Positions 44,812 through 54,127 of a stretch of 64,000 nucleotides of DNA are shown here, one piece after another. A model generated the notes under the pieces. It made no database searches. It was given only the letters and a program-made list of their open reading frames with translations, and had not been told where the DNA came from. The DNA is from Mucilaginibacter sp. KACC 22773 (lineage in GTDB: Bacteria; Bacteroidota; Bacteroidia; Sphingobacteriales; Sphingobacteriaceae): positions 3,968,001 to 4,032,000 of the forward strand of contig NZ_CP117883.1 in NCBI RefSeq assembly GCF_028736215.1, given 5' to 3'. Made by a program: the position numbers and the translations under genes. Every line of letters begins with the position of its first letter. Position 1 is the first letter of the stretch.

Positions 44812-45010
44812 TGCAAATATTCATATAAAACATCGCCAAACATGACGATTTAATCAATTTGAATATCTAATAAAAATATATTCGCTGTAAGTGAAATGGC
44901 GAAGCTTTACAATAAGCTGAAAGAAAGTGTAAAATAAACTGCACATATATAGCACACTATACAACTCCTTCTTCACGCACCTAACTCAAATTTTAAGGTC
45001 ATCCAAATTC

Positions 45011-45757
45011 ATGAAAACTAAAACTACTATTTGCCTGGTGTTAATTTCAGTTGCATTTTGCTTTATGGCAAGTTCCTGCAACTCTTATAAAAACATACCT
45101 TATTTTCAAAATGTCAACCGGTCGGCTGCTATAAACGAAACTATCGACAACTACTCTTCGCTAACTATTCAGAAACAGGATATTTTAAGTATAGCTGTAA
45201 GCAGTTTAAATCCCGACGCCTGGAAGGACGACAACAATAAAATAAACGGCTACCTGGTTGATATGGATGGAAACATACAATTACCGTTAGTTGGAACTTT
45301 AAAAGCTGAGGGGCTTACTACCAATGTGCTAAGGCAGCAAATAGAATCGAAGCTCTCTACATATTTGAAACAGGTGTCTGTCAATGTAAGGATCACCAAT
45401 TTTAAAATATCTGTAATTGGTGATGTTGCAAGGCCCAATATTTACCAAATTGCCAACGAACGCGTTAGCGTAACTGAAGCCTTAGGATTAGCCGGCGACC
45501 TGAACATAACAGGCATTCGCAATAATGTGCTTCTTATCCGCGAACTCGACGGTAAGCGACAATACATAAATATTGATCTTACATCTGCTGATCTTTTTAA
45601 ATCCCCTTACTACTATCTTAAAAATAATGATGTAATCTATGTTCAGCCGGATAAAACCAAATCAAATTCCGGTGATAGAAGTTACCGAAACATCAGTTTA
45701 ATACTATCGGCCTTATCCGTAATAACCATTGTTCTCACCAGTGTTCTAAAAAATTAA
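45011..45757 (+). CDS. Outer-membrane polysaccharide export lipoprotein (Wza-like)
   Basis: 248 aa. Lipobox Cys23 (FMASSCNSYKN). Poly_export domain (about 50-130: IQKQDILSIAVSSLNPD, GYLVDMDGNIQLPLVGTLKAEGLT) followed by one SLBB domain (about 135-215: ISVIGDVARPNIYQIANERVSVTEAL). The C-terminal 20 residues are a hydrophobic helix (LILSALSVITIVLTSVL), as expected for the part that anchors or crosses the membrane. It forms the outer-membrane channel for the polymer. First gene of the locus, 4 bp before the kinase gene. Confidence 0.93.
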   Translation: MKTKTTICLVLISVAFCFMASSCNSYKNIPYFQNVNRSAAINETIDNYSSLTIQKQDILSIAVSSLNPDAWKDDNNKINGYLVDMDGNIQLPLVGTLKAEGLTTNVLRQQIESKLSTYLKQVSVNVRITNFKISVIGDVARPNIYQIANERVSVTEALGLAGDLNITGIRNNVLLIRELDGKRQYINIDLTSADLFKSPYYYLKNNDVIYVQPDKTKSNSGDRSYRNISLILSALSVITIVLTSVLKN

Positions 45758-45761
45758 TTTT

Positions 45762-48092
45762 ATGAAAAACGAGCGCCTGTTTCTATCCTCATCATTTGAT
45801 GACAAAGATGAACCAACCCAAAAAGATCTTGGCGGATTATTAAGCAAATACCTGCACAGCTGGCCTCTATTCGCCATTTGCTTGATAATCAGTTTGTGTA
45901 TTGCCTATTTTTATATCAAAAACACCAAACCTGTTTATGATATTAAAGCCAAACTGGCCATAAAAGACGAAAAAAAATCGTCGGATGCCAAAGAGGCCCT
46001 GGCCGAAATTGATGTTGTAGGTCAGCCAAAAGATATCGAAAGTGAGTTGGAGCTAATAAAATCGAGGCCACTGATAAGGCAGGTTGTTAATGATTTGCAA
46101 CTACAAACCAGTTATAAGGAAAAAGCCAATTATAGCAGTAAGGATATTTATGCCACAACCCCGGTAAAATTTAAGCTGATACAAGCCCAGGGCGAAAACC
46201 GGGATTTTTCACTCACCGTTTTTATTAAAGATGCCCAGTCATTTTCGATAAAAACAGATGACACGGAATCGCCCGATTACCATTTTAATACAGTACTAAA
46301 AAATAGTATTGGTGCATGGATGCTAACCAAAACCAAAAGTTTTGATAATTATATTGGTAAAACAATCAGTGTTAATGTTCAAAATCCTGAGGATGTTGTA
46401 ACGCAATATCAAAATTCGATACTGGTATCTTTAAATAAAGATGCTCCTATTGTTGATATGGAATTGGAGGATGAAGTACCCGAAAGAGGAAAAGAAATTT
46501 TAGAACAGCTTATAAAGGCGTATAAAGTTTCGAGCATCCAGGATAAAAATAAAGCCACGCAAAGCACGCTCAAATTTATAGACGACAGGTTATCATCACT
46601 TACAGGTGAGTTAACCAATGTAGAAAAAGATGTTGAAGGGTTTAAGAGCAGCATTGGGTTAACGGACATTTCATCCAAATCAAAATTTTATCTTGATAAC
46701 GTTCAATCAAATGATTCGCGCTTAAATGACGTTAATGTTCAGCTGAACGTTATTGAAGGCATTGAACGTTACGCCAATTCAGGAAATAATTCGGGTAACG
46801 TACCTGCAACGCTTGGCATTTCCGATCCCGGGCTTATCAGTTTGGTAGATCAGTTATCTAAATTGCAATTGCAACGCGACAGGCTTTTAGCCACCACTCC
46901 CGAGCAAAACCCAATATTCGAACCTTTAAATCGTCAAATAAAGGCAACTAAAGCAGCTGTAAAAGAAACAGTTAGTGGCATTAAGGCTTCTTTATTATCG
47001 GTTCAACACGAACTTCAAAACAATAACTCTGGTTTTGAAGCCTCAATAAAAAATATCCCGGGCCAGGAAAGGCAGTACATCAGTATCAAAAGACAACAAA
47101 GCATAAAAGAAAACCTGTACATCTATTTATTGCAAAAAAAGGAAGAAGTATCATTGAGCTACGCCTCTACCCTTACCGGGATCCGCACAGTAGAAGACCC
47201 TTACTACATCGCTCCAAAATCAAAAAAACAGGTCCCTTACGTGCTTGCCTTTTTACTTGGCTTAGGGTTGCCTGCGTCATTCATATATGGCCGCGATCTC
47301 TTGAAAAACAAAGTATTGAACCGCGCCGAAATCGAAAAAATTACTGGAGTTGAGGTAATTTGCGAATTGAACCAAAACAAAGGAAAAAATCAGATTGTGG
47401 TACTCGAAAAGAATGCCTTCGCGATAGCTGAACAATTCAGATCGTTACGAACCAACTTATTTTTATTATTTCAAAACAGGCAAAGCGGGCGGGTAACCCT
47501 ATTTACTTCGAGCGTAGCCGGCGAGGGGAAAAGTTTTATTACCAGTAATATGGGAGCAGCACTTGCCGCTACCAACCGGAAAGTTATCATTTTAGAGCTT
47601 GACATGCGCCGGCCAAAAATAGCCGACATTTTTAATTTATCAGCGCAAAATAAAGGGTTGAGCAATTACCTGAACGGCGAAGTTGAGCTATCGGAAATAG
47701 TCCAGCCGTCCGGCGTGCATCCGCAACTCAGTATTATCGGTGCCGGGGCTATCCCCGAAAATCCATCAGAATTACTTGACAGCATTAAACTTGATGTACT
47801 TATCAATAAATTAAGGGACGAATACGATGACATTTTAATTGATACGCCGCCAATTCACCTGGTAACAGATGCGCTGATACTGGCAAGAATTTGCGATGTT
47901 ACCTTGTACGTTGTAAAACAAGGCCATACCAATAAATCTGAACTTACATTTATTAAGCAAATGGCTAAAGAAGATAAGCTTCCTAACCTGTATATTATTT
48001 TCAATGGCATTCAGCGCACAAAATATGGTTATGGATATAACTACGATAACAGTTATTACAACAACCCTAAATTAAAAAAGCAGCACGCTTAA
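45762..48092 (+). CDS. Polysaccharide co-polymerase with BY-kinase domain (Wzc-like)
   Basis: 776 aa, both parts fused. Wzz-type region with an N-terminal helix (about 33-50, SWPLFAICLIISLCIAYFYI), long periplasmic coiled coil, and a second helix (VPYVLAFLLGLGLPASFIYG). The cytoplasmic tyrosine kinase domain has Walker A GEGKS (Lys590), Walker A' LELDMRRPK and Walker B DILIDTPP. The C-terminus ends in a tyrosine cluster (YGYGYNYDNSYYNNP), the autophosphorylation target. It regulates chain length and export. No partner phosphatase is seen in this window. Confidence 0.95.
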   Translation: MKNERLFLSSSFDDKDEPTQKDLGGLLSKYLHSWPLFAICLIISLCIAYFYIKNTKPVYDIKAKLAIKDEKKSSDAKEALAEIDVVGQPKDIESELELIKSRPLIRQVVNDLQLQTSYKEKANYSSKDIYATTPVKFKLIQAQGENRDFSLTVFIKDAQSFSIKTDDTESPDYHFNTVLKNSIGAWMLTKTKSFDNYIGKTISVNVQNPEDVVTQYQNSILVSLNKDAPIVDMELEDEVPERGKEILEQLIKAYKVSSIQDKNKATQSTLKFIDDRLSSLTGELTNVEKDVEGFKSSIGLTDISSKSKFYLDNVQSNDSRLNDVNVQLNVIEGIERYANSGNNSGNVPATLGISDPGLISLVDQLSKLQLQRDRLLATTPEQNPIFEPLNRQIKATKAAVKETVSGIKASLLSVQHELQNNNSGFEASIKNIPGQERQYISIKRQQSIKENLYIYLLQKKEEVSLSYASTLTGIRTVEDPYYIAPKSKKQVPYVLAFLLGLGLPASFIYGRDLLKNKVLNRAEIEKITGVEVICELNQNKGKNQIVVLEKNAFAIAEQFRSLRTNLFLLFQNRQSGRVTLFTSSVAGEGKSFITSNMGAALAATNRKVIILELDMRRPKIADIFNLSAQNKGLSNYLNGEVELSEIVQPSGVHPQLSIIGAGAIPENPSELLDSIKLDVLINKLRDEYDDILIDTPPIHLVTDALILARICDVTLYVVKQGHTNKSELTFIKQMAKEDKLPNLYIIFNGIQRTKYGYGYNYDNSYYNNPKLKKQHA

Positions 48093-48206
48093 TTCCTCAG
48101 CCTGGTCGGTTTCAGCCTTTGCCCCAACATCAAATCAAACGGTTAAACTTCGTTTAATACTACCCCAAACTACCCTATCGGTTTATACACCGGCACTTAT
48201 TTTTTT

Positions 48207-49520
48207 ATGAAAGCTATTGCTCAAAACTTAAACATTAATTCAAGATACGCTAAGGCAATTGAATGGGGTAAGCTCATAACCATAACCGGATCGGCACAGT
48301 TAATCATACAAGTAATTGGCTTTTTAAGCGCTATTATTGTTATACGATTACTGCCCACAAAAGAATATGCCTTATATACTTTGGCAAATACGATGCTTGG
48401 CACAATGATCCTGTTAGCCGACGGCGGAATATCAACCGGCGTAATGTCGCAGGGGGGCAAAATATGGATGGATCGTGAAAAATTAGGTTTGGTAATAGCC
48501 ACCGGTTTGGACCTAAGAAAAAAGTTTGCCGCAGGCAGCCTTATAATAGCCGTACCTGTTTTGTTGTACCTTTTGATACACCATGGCGCCGGCTGGTTAT
48601 TTGCATCACTAATAACATTATCCCTTATACCGGCATTTTTCATGTCGTTATCCGGTACATTGCTGGAGGTTGCCCCCAAGCTAAAGCAGGATATTGCGCC
48701 ACTTCAAAAAATACAGGTTGGAACCAACGTTTTGAGGCTTATACTTACCGGCCTTACCATATTCGTTTTCCCCTGGGCGTATATAGCGGTGCTTGCTTCG
48801 GGTTTGCCCCAAATATGGGCAAACCTTCAACTGCGAAAAACATCTTACAAATATGCCCGTATTCATCAGCAGCCTGATCCCCTTGTTCGTGCGGAAATAT
48901 TGAAATTTGTTAAAAGGATTTTGCCAGGCGCAATTTATTATTGCGCCTCGGGGCAAATAACCATCTGGCTTATATCAATTTTTGGCTCAACAACAGCAGT
49001 TGCACAAGTTGGCGCGCTTGGCAGGTTAGTAATGGTGTTGGGGCTATTCAATGTCCTTTTCTCAACTTTAATATCGCCGCGTTTTGCACGCCTGCCCGAT
49101 AACAAAAGGGTTTTAATGAGCAATTACCTTAAAATACAATTGTTGTTGTTTGTGCTGATGGCATTAATTATAGCCATTGTTTGGCTGTTCCCGGTGCCTA
49201 TTTTGTGGGTACTCGGCCCATCATATGCAAACCTTAAAAACGAGATGGTTTTAAACATTGCGGGCAGCTGCGTTGCCTTAATTGCTGGTTCATCATTCTC
49301 GTTGTATACCCACCGTGGCTGGGCAATAAAACCAATAATTCTTATTCCGGCGAGTATTGCTGCCATTGCCGTATGTGCGGCACTCATTGATATCTCGACA
49401 CTTAGGGGCATTTTGTTACTAAATCTTTACGTTGCCGGCTTTGAGGCAGTGATGCACGTTGTCTTTAGCCTTATTATGATTAATAAAGTAAAAAACCAAA
49501 ACTATGTCGTTACTGAATAA
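48207..49520 (+). CDS. Wzx-type flippase / polysaccharide biosynthesis membrane protein
   Basis: 437 aa, about twelve predicted helices. The start (LITITGSAQLIIQVIGFLSAIIVIRLLPTKEYALYTLANTM, given as a family landmark) matches the MVF/MATE-related polysaccharide exporters that flip lipid-linked repeat units to the periplasm. Its end overlaps the next gene by 17 bp. The 114-bp gap before it is the largest in the first half of the locus. Confidence 0.88.
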   Translation: MKAIAQNLNINSRYAKAIEWGKLITITGSAQLIIQVIGFLSAIIVIRLLPTKEYALYTLANTMLGTMILLADGGISTGVMSQGGKIWMDREKLGLVIATGLDLRKKFAAGSLIIAVPVLLYLLIHHGAGWLFASLITLSLIPAFFMSLSGTLLEVAPKLKQDIAPLQKIQVGTNVLRLILTGLTIFVFPWAYIAVLASGLPQIWANLQLRKTSYKYARIHQQPDPLVRAEILKFVKRILPGAIYYCASGQITIWLISIFGSTTAVAQVGALGRLVMVLGLFNVLFSTLISPRFARLPDNKRVLMSNYLKIQLLLFVLMALIIAIVWLFPVPILWVLGPSYANLKNEMVLNIAGSCVALIAGSSFSLYTHRGWAIKPIILIPASIAAIAVCAALIDISTLRGILLLNLYVAGFEAVMHVVFSLIMINKVKNQNYVVTE

Positions 49521-50493
49521 ACTGCCGCGCATTGAGAGCAAAGAAGGCTGGCCGTGGACTGAAGAAGTAAACGCCGATATTTACAAGTCAAAAAAGCAAT
49601 GGCCCAAAATTTCAATTGTTACACCAAGCTACAACCAGGGTAAATTTATTGAGGAAACCATCCGCTCGATTTTATTGCAAAACTATCCCAACCTGGAGTA
49701 TATTATTATTGATGGCGGCAGTAACGATGACACCGTTAATATCATAAAAAAATACGAGCCATGGATTAGCTTTTGGGTTAGCGAGAAAGATTCGGGCCAG
49801 GCAAATGCAATAAACAAGGGAATTACAAAATGTACCGGAGATATTTTTAATTGGATAAACAGCGACGACTACCTTGCGCCTGAGACCCTCTGTAACGTTG
49901 CCTCTATCTATAAAAAAGGCGTTACCATTGCCGGGAAAGTGTTTAATTTTTACGACAATGACCCTTCTTTTAAAGATATAATCGAAAACAAGAGCCTCAC
50001 GGCGGGCGATTTTATATCGCTCAAAAGCACATTCCATCAGCCGGGTGTTTGGTGCGATTTGGTTAATATTAAAGCGGCGGGTAAGTTTCCCGAATATTCA
50101 TCCTATTATTTCGACAGAATCTTTTTCACCTCCTACTTTGTTCGCTTTAAAACTGTTTTATATACCAACAACGTATTGGTTTATTTCAGATACCATCATG
50201 AATCAAAAACTTTGGTAATCAGGGACAGCAAAGCAAACGAGTTAATTGATTACTACCTGACACTCTTAGCAGAACCGCTGTTTAAACCTTTTACCAAACA
50301 ACTTAAGTCGGCACTTAAGTATCAGCTACTTCCCGAAAAACACATCAGCGATTGGGAGTATAAAAATGCGGATAAAAGTTTTGCAGCCAGGATATCAAGC
50401 TATTTAGGCCTGGCCCTTGTGAAACCCGGCTTATTACAAACGCGCCACTTTTTCACCAAGTTTAAAAGAAGCGTTCTGCATAGTTTAAACTAA
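49504..50493 (+). CDS. Family 2 glycosyltransferase
   Basis: 329 aa. GT-A fold: ISIVTPSYNQGKFIEETIRSIL, EYIIIDGGSNDDT, and a DxD-type metal/nucleotide site in NWINSDDYL. Adds one sugar to the lipid-linked repeat unit on the cytoplasmic face. Starts inside the flippase gene, implying translational coupling. Donor and acceptor unknown. Confidence 0.92.
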   Translation: MSLLNKLPRIESKEGWPWTEEVNADIYKSKKQWPKISIVTPSYNQGKFIEETIRSILLQNYPNLEYIIIDGGSNDDTVNIIKKYEPWISFWVSEKDSGQANAINKGITKCTGDIFNWINSDDYLAPETLCNVASIYKKGVTIAGKVFNFYDNDPSFKDIIENKSLTAGDFISLKSTFHQPGVWCDLVNIKAAGKFPEYSSYYFDRIFFTSYFVRFKTVLYTNNVLVYFRYHHESKTLVIRDSKANELIDYYLTLLAEPLFKPFTKQLKSALKYQLLPEKHISDWEYKNADKSFAARISSYLGLALVKPGLLQTRHFFTKFKRSVLHSLN

Positions 50494-50535
50494 ACAACAA
50501 CACCTTAAGGTTGATCAAAGAACTCTGTTAACGTC

Positions 50536-50550
50536 ACATTTGGCAAATGT
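50536..50550. promoter_or_regulatory. 15-bp perfect palindrome
   Basis: ACATTTGGCAAATGT, arms of seven around one base, 43 bp after the stop of the glycosyltransferase gene. Operator-like or a weak hairpin. Confidence 0.35.
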
Positions 50551-50625
50551 ATTTAATTAAGAATCAGTCGTTAACATTCAACTTCTGTATAAAGTTAAAC
50601 ATAGTGGTAGCGGTCTTTTATGATT

Positions 50626-50650
50626 AAAAACAGGTGATTTTCCCGTTTTT
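50626..50650 (+). terminator. Candidate intrinsic terminator
   Basis: AAAAACAGG (50626-50634), 7-base loop, CCCGTTTTT (50642-50650): eight of nine positions pair, and the stem ends in a U5 tract preceded by an A-tract, the usual pattern of a bidirectional intrinsic terminator. The stem is AT-heavy, so strength is uncertain. Confidence 0.45.
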
Positions 50651-50682
50651 GGGTACTATGCATAACCAATAAAGTGTGTGTA

Positions 50683-50762
50683 CCGGTACAGGGTGACACA
50701 CACTGGTACGGGGTGGTACACCCTGGTACACCCTGACACACCCAGGTACGGGGTGGTACACT
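50683..50762. repeat. Tandem array of four 20-bp units
   Basis: Four exact 20-bp periods starting at 50683, 50703, 50723 and 50743. Shared frame: (C)NGGTACRGGGTGRYACACM. Units 2 and 4 share GGTACGGGGTGGTACAC. Units 1 and 3 end in GACACAC, and unit 3 carries the inner core inverted (CACCCTG versus CAGGGTG in unit 1). GC-rich block in an AT-rich gap; no spacers, so not CRISPR. Confidence 0.85.
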
Positions 50763-50778
50763 GTAACGTATGTGAAAT

Positions 50779-50793
50779 CAATATTGAATATTG
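50779..50793. promoter_or_regulatory. 15-bp perfect palindrome before the second half of the locus
   Basis: CAATATTGAATATTG, arms of seven around one base, ending 20 bp before the ATG at 50813. The position would suit a repressor site or an RNA hairpin near the ribosome-binding region. Confidence 0.35.
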
Positions 50794-50812
50794 AAATATA
50801 ATAACTCAAAAG

Positions 50813-51955
50813 ATGAAGATCACTTTTATCTGCGCCTCATTACAAACAGGCAGCGACGGCGTAGGAGACTATGTTCGGCGTTTGGCATGCGAGATCATAA
50901 AAAGAGGCGATCAGGTTGAAGCTATAGCTATAAATGATAGCTATTTATTCGAAGTTAAAAATGAGGTGCAAAGCATCGATGGTGTTGGGTTAGCTGTACA
51001 ACGTTTACCGGCCAATTTAAATACGACAGAAAGATATGACAGACTGCGAAAAAAAATAGCAGTATTTAACCCCGACCTGGTTAGTTTACAATATGTAGGG
51101 TTTGGATTCGATAAATACGGCCTGCCAATTGATATTTCACTAAAACTTGGCAAAGCCATTGGGGCCAGGAAACTACATATTATGTTCCACGAATTGTGGT
51201 GCGGGATGGCAGCTAATGCCGGATTTAAAGAAAAAATTTTAGGCCGGCTTCAGAAGACTTTTTTAAAAATCTTAGTTTTTGCATTAAAACCCGAGACTGT
51301 TTTCACGAGCATTAAGCCATACCAGCATTTTTTAAAGCAAATTGGCATCACAGCCGCGGTAGTTCCGATTTTTGGAAACATATCGGTAAGCGAATCAGGA
51401 AGCCAGTCTGATTGGGATGATCTGGCAACCAGGGCCGATCTGTTGCCGTTAATCTTAAACCGTAAAGATTGGTTAATATTCGGTTTTTTTGGTACCACAT
51501 ATAATTGTCCCGGGCTCGATAACCTGCTCAAAATGGGGGTTAGCACAGCAAAATCTTTGGGTTTACAATTGGGCGTACTGTTTATTGGCCACAACAGGCA
51601 ACTCGAAACAGTCAACATGATCAGGGAATTACCAGGCATTTTTTATTGGGAAACCGGTCCGCTGTCGCCGGCCATGATAAACCGCAGCATGCAACTGGTA
51701 CATATTGGCGTTGTAACCAGCCCTGTTGATGGCATTGACAAAAGTGGCTCGGCAATAGCCTGGATGGAGAGAGGGATACCAGTTATGATTTCATCGGCCG
51801 ATACAAACTACCACGCAAAGCCGATGGAAAAACAAGGCATCTACCAGGCAAGTTCACCCAACGCTATTTTACGCGCCTATACCTTAAAAAATCAATTAAC
51901 CGCTCCTAATAATCTCTTAAATGCAGCGGAAGCATACACAGCTTTTTGTCTTTAA
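50813..51955 (+). CDS. Glycosyltransferase, GT4-like
   Basis: 380 aa. N-terminal Rossmann start MKITFICASLQTGSDGVGDYVRRLACEI. The C-terminal half includes LIFGFFGTTYNCPG, LGVLFIGHNRQ and the late SGSAIAWMERGIPVMIS segment corresponding to the donor-binding domain of GT-B enzymes. It resembles the protein at 55315-56424 in its N-terminal pattern (GVGDY versus GVSDHAY), so they may be distant paralogues. Donor sugar unknown. Confidence 0.78.
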   Translation: MKITFICASLQTGSDGVGDYVRRLACEIIKRGDQVEAIAINDSYLFEVKNEVQSIDGVGLAVQRLPANLNTTERYDRLRKKIAVFNPDLVSLQYVGFGFDKYGLPIDISLKLGKAIGARKLHIMFHELWCGMAANAGFKEKILGRLQKTFLKILVFALKPETVFTSIKPYQHFLKQIGITAAVVPIFGNISVSESGSQSDWDDLATRADLLPLILNRKDWLIFGFFGTTYNCPGLDNLLKMGVSTAKSLGLQLGVLFIGHNRQLETVNMIRELPGIFYWETGPLSPAMINRSMQLVHIGVVTSPVDGIDKSGSAIAWMERGIPVMISSADTNYHAKPMEKQGIYQASSPNAILRAYTLKNQLTAPNNLLNAAEAYTAFCL

Positions 51956-52005
51956 CAGATCAGCCAAATCTAAGGCTTAAATACATCAAGCTAACGAAGT
52001 AAATA

Positions 52006-53121
52006 ATGACACAATCATCTCCGAAAAAAATATTATTAATGGGCCATACCGATGGCTTGGGCGGGGCACAAACCGCCTATCGAGAACTTTTTGACTTTGC
52101 CATAACGGCCGGCTATACGCTAAAAATAATTAACATTACCGATAGGCCCGTTGCCGACCAACCATTTGGCTATAAAGCTATAATTGGCATAGTTGCTCAC
52201 AAAGTATCCGGCCTGTTTCAAAAGATAAAGAAATACGTTGCGTTGATTTTAGCGGGCGTGAGGGCAAGATTGTATGGGCCCGATATATTTGTAAGTATTG
52301 GACTATCAAACTCATCCATTTTTATAACCCGGTTTCTCAAAGCCGGCAGTTTTAAAATCGCCCAGGATTTTATAGCCAATAGGTCGCAGGATGAACAGAT
52401 ATGGATCGATACCAGGGCAAATTTCGACGGCATTGCTGTGCAGGCACCATCAATGCTTGAATACTGGACTACAACTTTAGCCAACCCACGCGGAGTGAAT
52501 TGGCTGCCATGTTTCCCGCAGCCGCCTGTAGATGGAGTTTTAAAAACAACGGACAATAAAACCAAAGGAAAAATAAAGCTGGCCTATTTCGGCAGGCTTG
52601 CCGGCAACAAAGGACTACCATTACTATTTAAAGCAATTGCATCGCTTCCATCACACGGCGATTTTTCATTGGATTTATGGGGCAAAGGCGAAGAAGAAGA
52701 TAAGTTACTAAAGCTTGCAAAAGACCTAAGGATTAAACATAAAATCAATTTTTTGGGAGGATATCCCGGCGACAGAGAGGGAGCAGAATTAATGGCATCT
52801 TATGATAGCCTGGTTTTAACATCTACAGAGATGGAGGGCCTGCCGCTTATTTTATTAGAATCGATGGCCTACGGACTACCCTTTATGGCAACAAATATCG
52901 GCGCTATAAAAGATTGCTGCCAAAACAATCCAGATTCTATCCTGGTACAGCCAACCCTTGACAATATTACAATCGGCCTTTACCTACTGATAAAAAGAAT
53001 TGAGACCAATGACTTTGACCCCGCAAGATTAAAGGCATATTATGACCGGCATTTTTCTACAACCGTAATGGCCGCCCGCTGGCAACAGTGTTTTGATAAC
53101 CCTAAACTTTTCTTTTCATGA
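52006..53121 (+). CDS. Family 4 glycosyltransferase
   Basis: 371 aa. GT-B fold with GLGGAQTAYRELFDFA at the N-terminus, KLAYFGRLAGNKGLPLLFKAI and the E-x7-E-type donor motif STEMEGLPLILLESMAYGLP. Its stop overlaps the next start by four bases (ATGA), so it is translated together with the epimerase. Confidence 0.92.
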   Translation: MTQSSPKKILLMGHTDGLGGAQTAYRELFDFAITAGYTLKIINITDRPVADQPFGYKAIIGIVAHKVSGLFQKIKKYVALILAGVRARLYGPDIFVSIGLSNSSIFITRFLKAGSFKIAQDFIANRSQDEQIWIDTRANFDGIAVQAPSMLEYWTTTLANPRGVNWLPCFPQPPVDGVLKTTDNKTKGKIKLAYFGRLAGNKGLPLLFKAIASLPSHGDFSLDLWGKGEEEDKLLKLAKDLRIKHKINFLGGYPGDREGAELMASYDSLVLTSTEMEGLPLILLESMAYGLPFMATNIGAIKDCCQNNPDSILVQPTLDNITIGLYLLIKRIETNDFDPARLKAYYDRHFSTTVMAARWQQCFDNPKLFFS

Positions 53122-54053
53122 ATAACCAAAAAACTATACTTATAACAGGTGCATCGGGCTTTTTGGGCACCTACCTGGCCGATGCCGCTTCAAAACAGGG
53201 TTACAGGTTAATTGGTATTGACCTTCGGGCACCGCTTCGCCCCCATTTATGGGCCGACTTTGCAACCTCATCATTGGAAAATGCCGATCTTGATCAATTA
53301 ATTAAAGGAGATGCTTTAGCAGCGGTATGTCATTTGGCAGGGGGTGCCTCTGTGGCATCTTCAGTTAACGATCCCTACGGCGATTTTTCAAGTTTATTAC
53401 CGGGCACCGCACGCATTGCACTTTACCTTGCTAAAAACCAGCCACAAGCCCAGGTATTTTTCTTTTCGAGCGCTGCCGTTTACGGTAATCCTAAAACACT
53501 TCCAATAACCGAATTTACAGCGTTACAGCCCATTTCGCCGTATGGTATTCACAAGTCGCTGGCAGAATCGCTGTTATCAAACTATTCCAGGGCAATGGGA
53601 CTAAAGGCTACTATTTTTCGCATTTTCTCTGTATACGGTCCGGGACTCGGGAAACAGCTTATTTATGATGTAAGCATGCGTGCCATCCGCGCCGCGGCAA
53701 TTGGCCAGCCAGCCATCAGGTTGTTTGGGACCGGAGCAGAAAGCCGGGATTTTTTATATGTCGAGGATTTATGCCAGGCCGTGCTTACTGTATTAAAACA
53801 TCCTTCGGATGAAAATTTTGTGATATATAATTTGGGCTCAGGAGTAGAAACAACCGTAGCCGAGGTTGCTAATTGCCTTGTAAAGCATTTAAATATTAAT
53901 GTTGAGATAACTTTTGACGGTAATGTACCCAAAGGCGACCCCTTAAATTGGCGGGCAGATATCAGTAAAATATCAAAATTGGGGTTCGCCCCAAAGTACA
54001 GCATGGATGATGGGCTAAAACAAGTTGCAGACTGGGCAAAAGTTTCAGCCTAA
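53118..54053 (+). CDS. NAD-dependent nucleotide-sugar epimerase/dehydratase (extended SDR)
   Basis: 311 aa. Nucleotide-binding GASGFLG, catalytic Ser in FFFSSAAVYG and the YxxxK pair in SPYGIHKSLAE. Later RDFLYVEDLCQAV and a C-terminal substrate part as in UDP-glucose 4-epimerase and related enzymes. It makes a nucleotide sugar for the repeat unit, probably by 4-epimerisation, but the exact sugar cannot be told. It is not a clear HldD-type heptose epimerase. Confidence 0.88.
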   Translation: MNNQKTILITGASGFLGTYLADAASKQGYRLIGIDLRAPLRPHLWADFATSSLENADLDQLIKGDALAAVCHLAGGASVASSVNDPYGDFSSLLPGTARIALYLAKNQPQAQVFFFSSAAVYGNPKTLPITEFTALQPISPYGIHKSLAESLLSNYSRAMGLKATIFRIFSVYGPGLGKQLIYDVSMRAIRAAAIGQPAIRLFGTGAESRDFLYVEDLCQAVLTVLKHPSDENFVIYNLGSGVETTVAEVANCLVKHLNINVEITFDGNVPKGDPLNWRADISKISKLGFAPKYSMDDGLKQVADWAKVSA

Positions 54054-54127
54054 AAAATCACCAGCTTATATAAATCGATTGTGTTTATATAAAAAATAAA
54101 CGTTTTCCCCGCGTTAATAAAAATTAG

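Larger units (their letters stand above)
44402..45010. other. Divergent promoter region of antiterminator and exopolysaccharide locus
   Basis: AT-rich, no gene. Contains the perfect palindrome TTACATCATGTAA at 44592-44604, a T-run near 44626-44636 and the conserved element with promoter-like box at 44737-44814. From the box to the first start codon there are about 200 bp, room for a long 5' leader on which a NusG-type factor could act. Confidence 0.6.
50494..50812. other. Intergenic control region inside the exopolysaccharide locus
   Basis: Largest gap within the locus. In order it holds a 15-bp perfect palindrome (50536-50550), a terminator-like stem-loop (50626-50650), a 4 x 20-bp tandem array (50683-50762) and another 15-bp perfect palindrome (50779-50793), 20 bp before the next start codon. 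It may split the locus into two transcripts. Confidence 0.65.

Noticed and set aside
46176..46186. TGATACAA inside the kinase gene as a regulatory site
   Set aside because: It falls in a conserved coding region and is expected by chance.
48221..48679. Minus-strand ORF of 152 codons
   Set aside because: It is antisense to the flippase gene; its translation has no domain features.
50683..50762. Possible CRISPR array
   Set aside because: The units are directly adjacent with no unique spacers, and no cas gene is near.
50624..50809. Minus-strand ORF of 61 codons across the tandem array
   Set aside because: Its repetitive Cys/Val/Pro-rich translation is produced by the 20-bp repeats; there is no independent coding signal.
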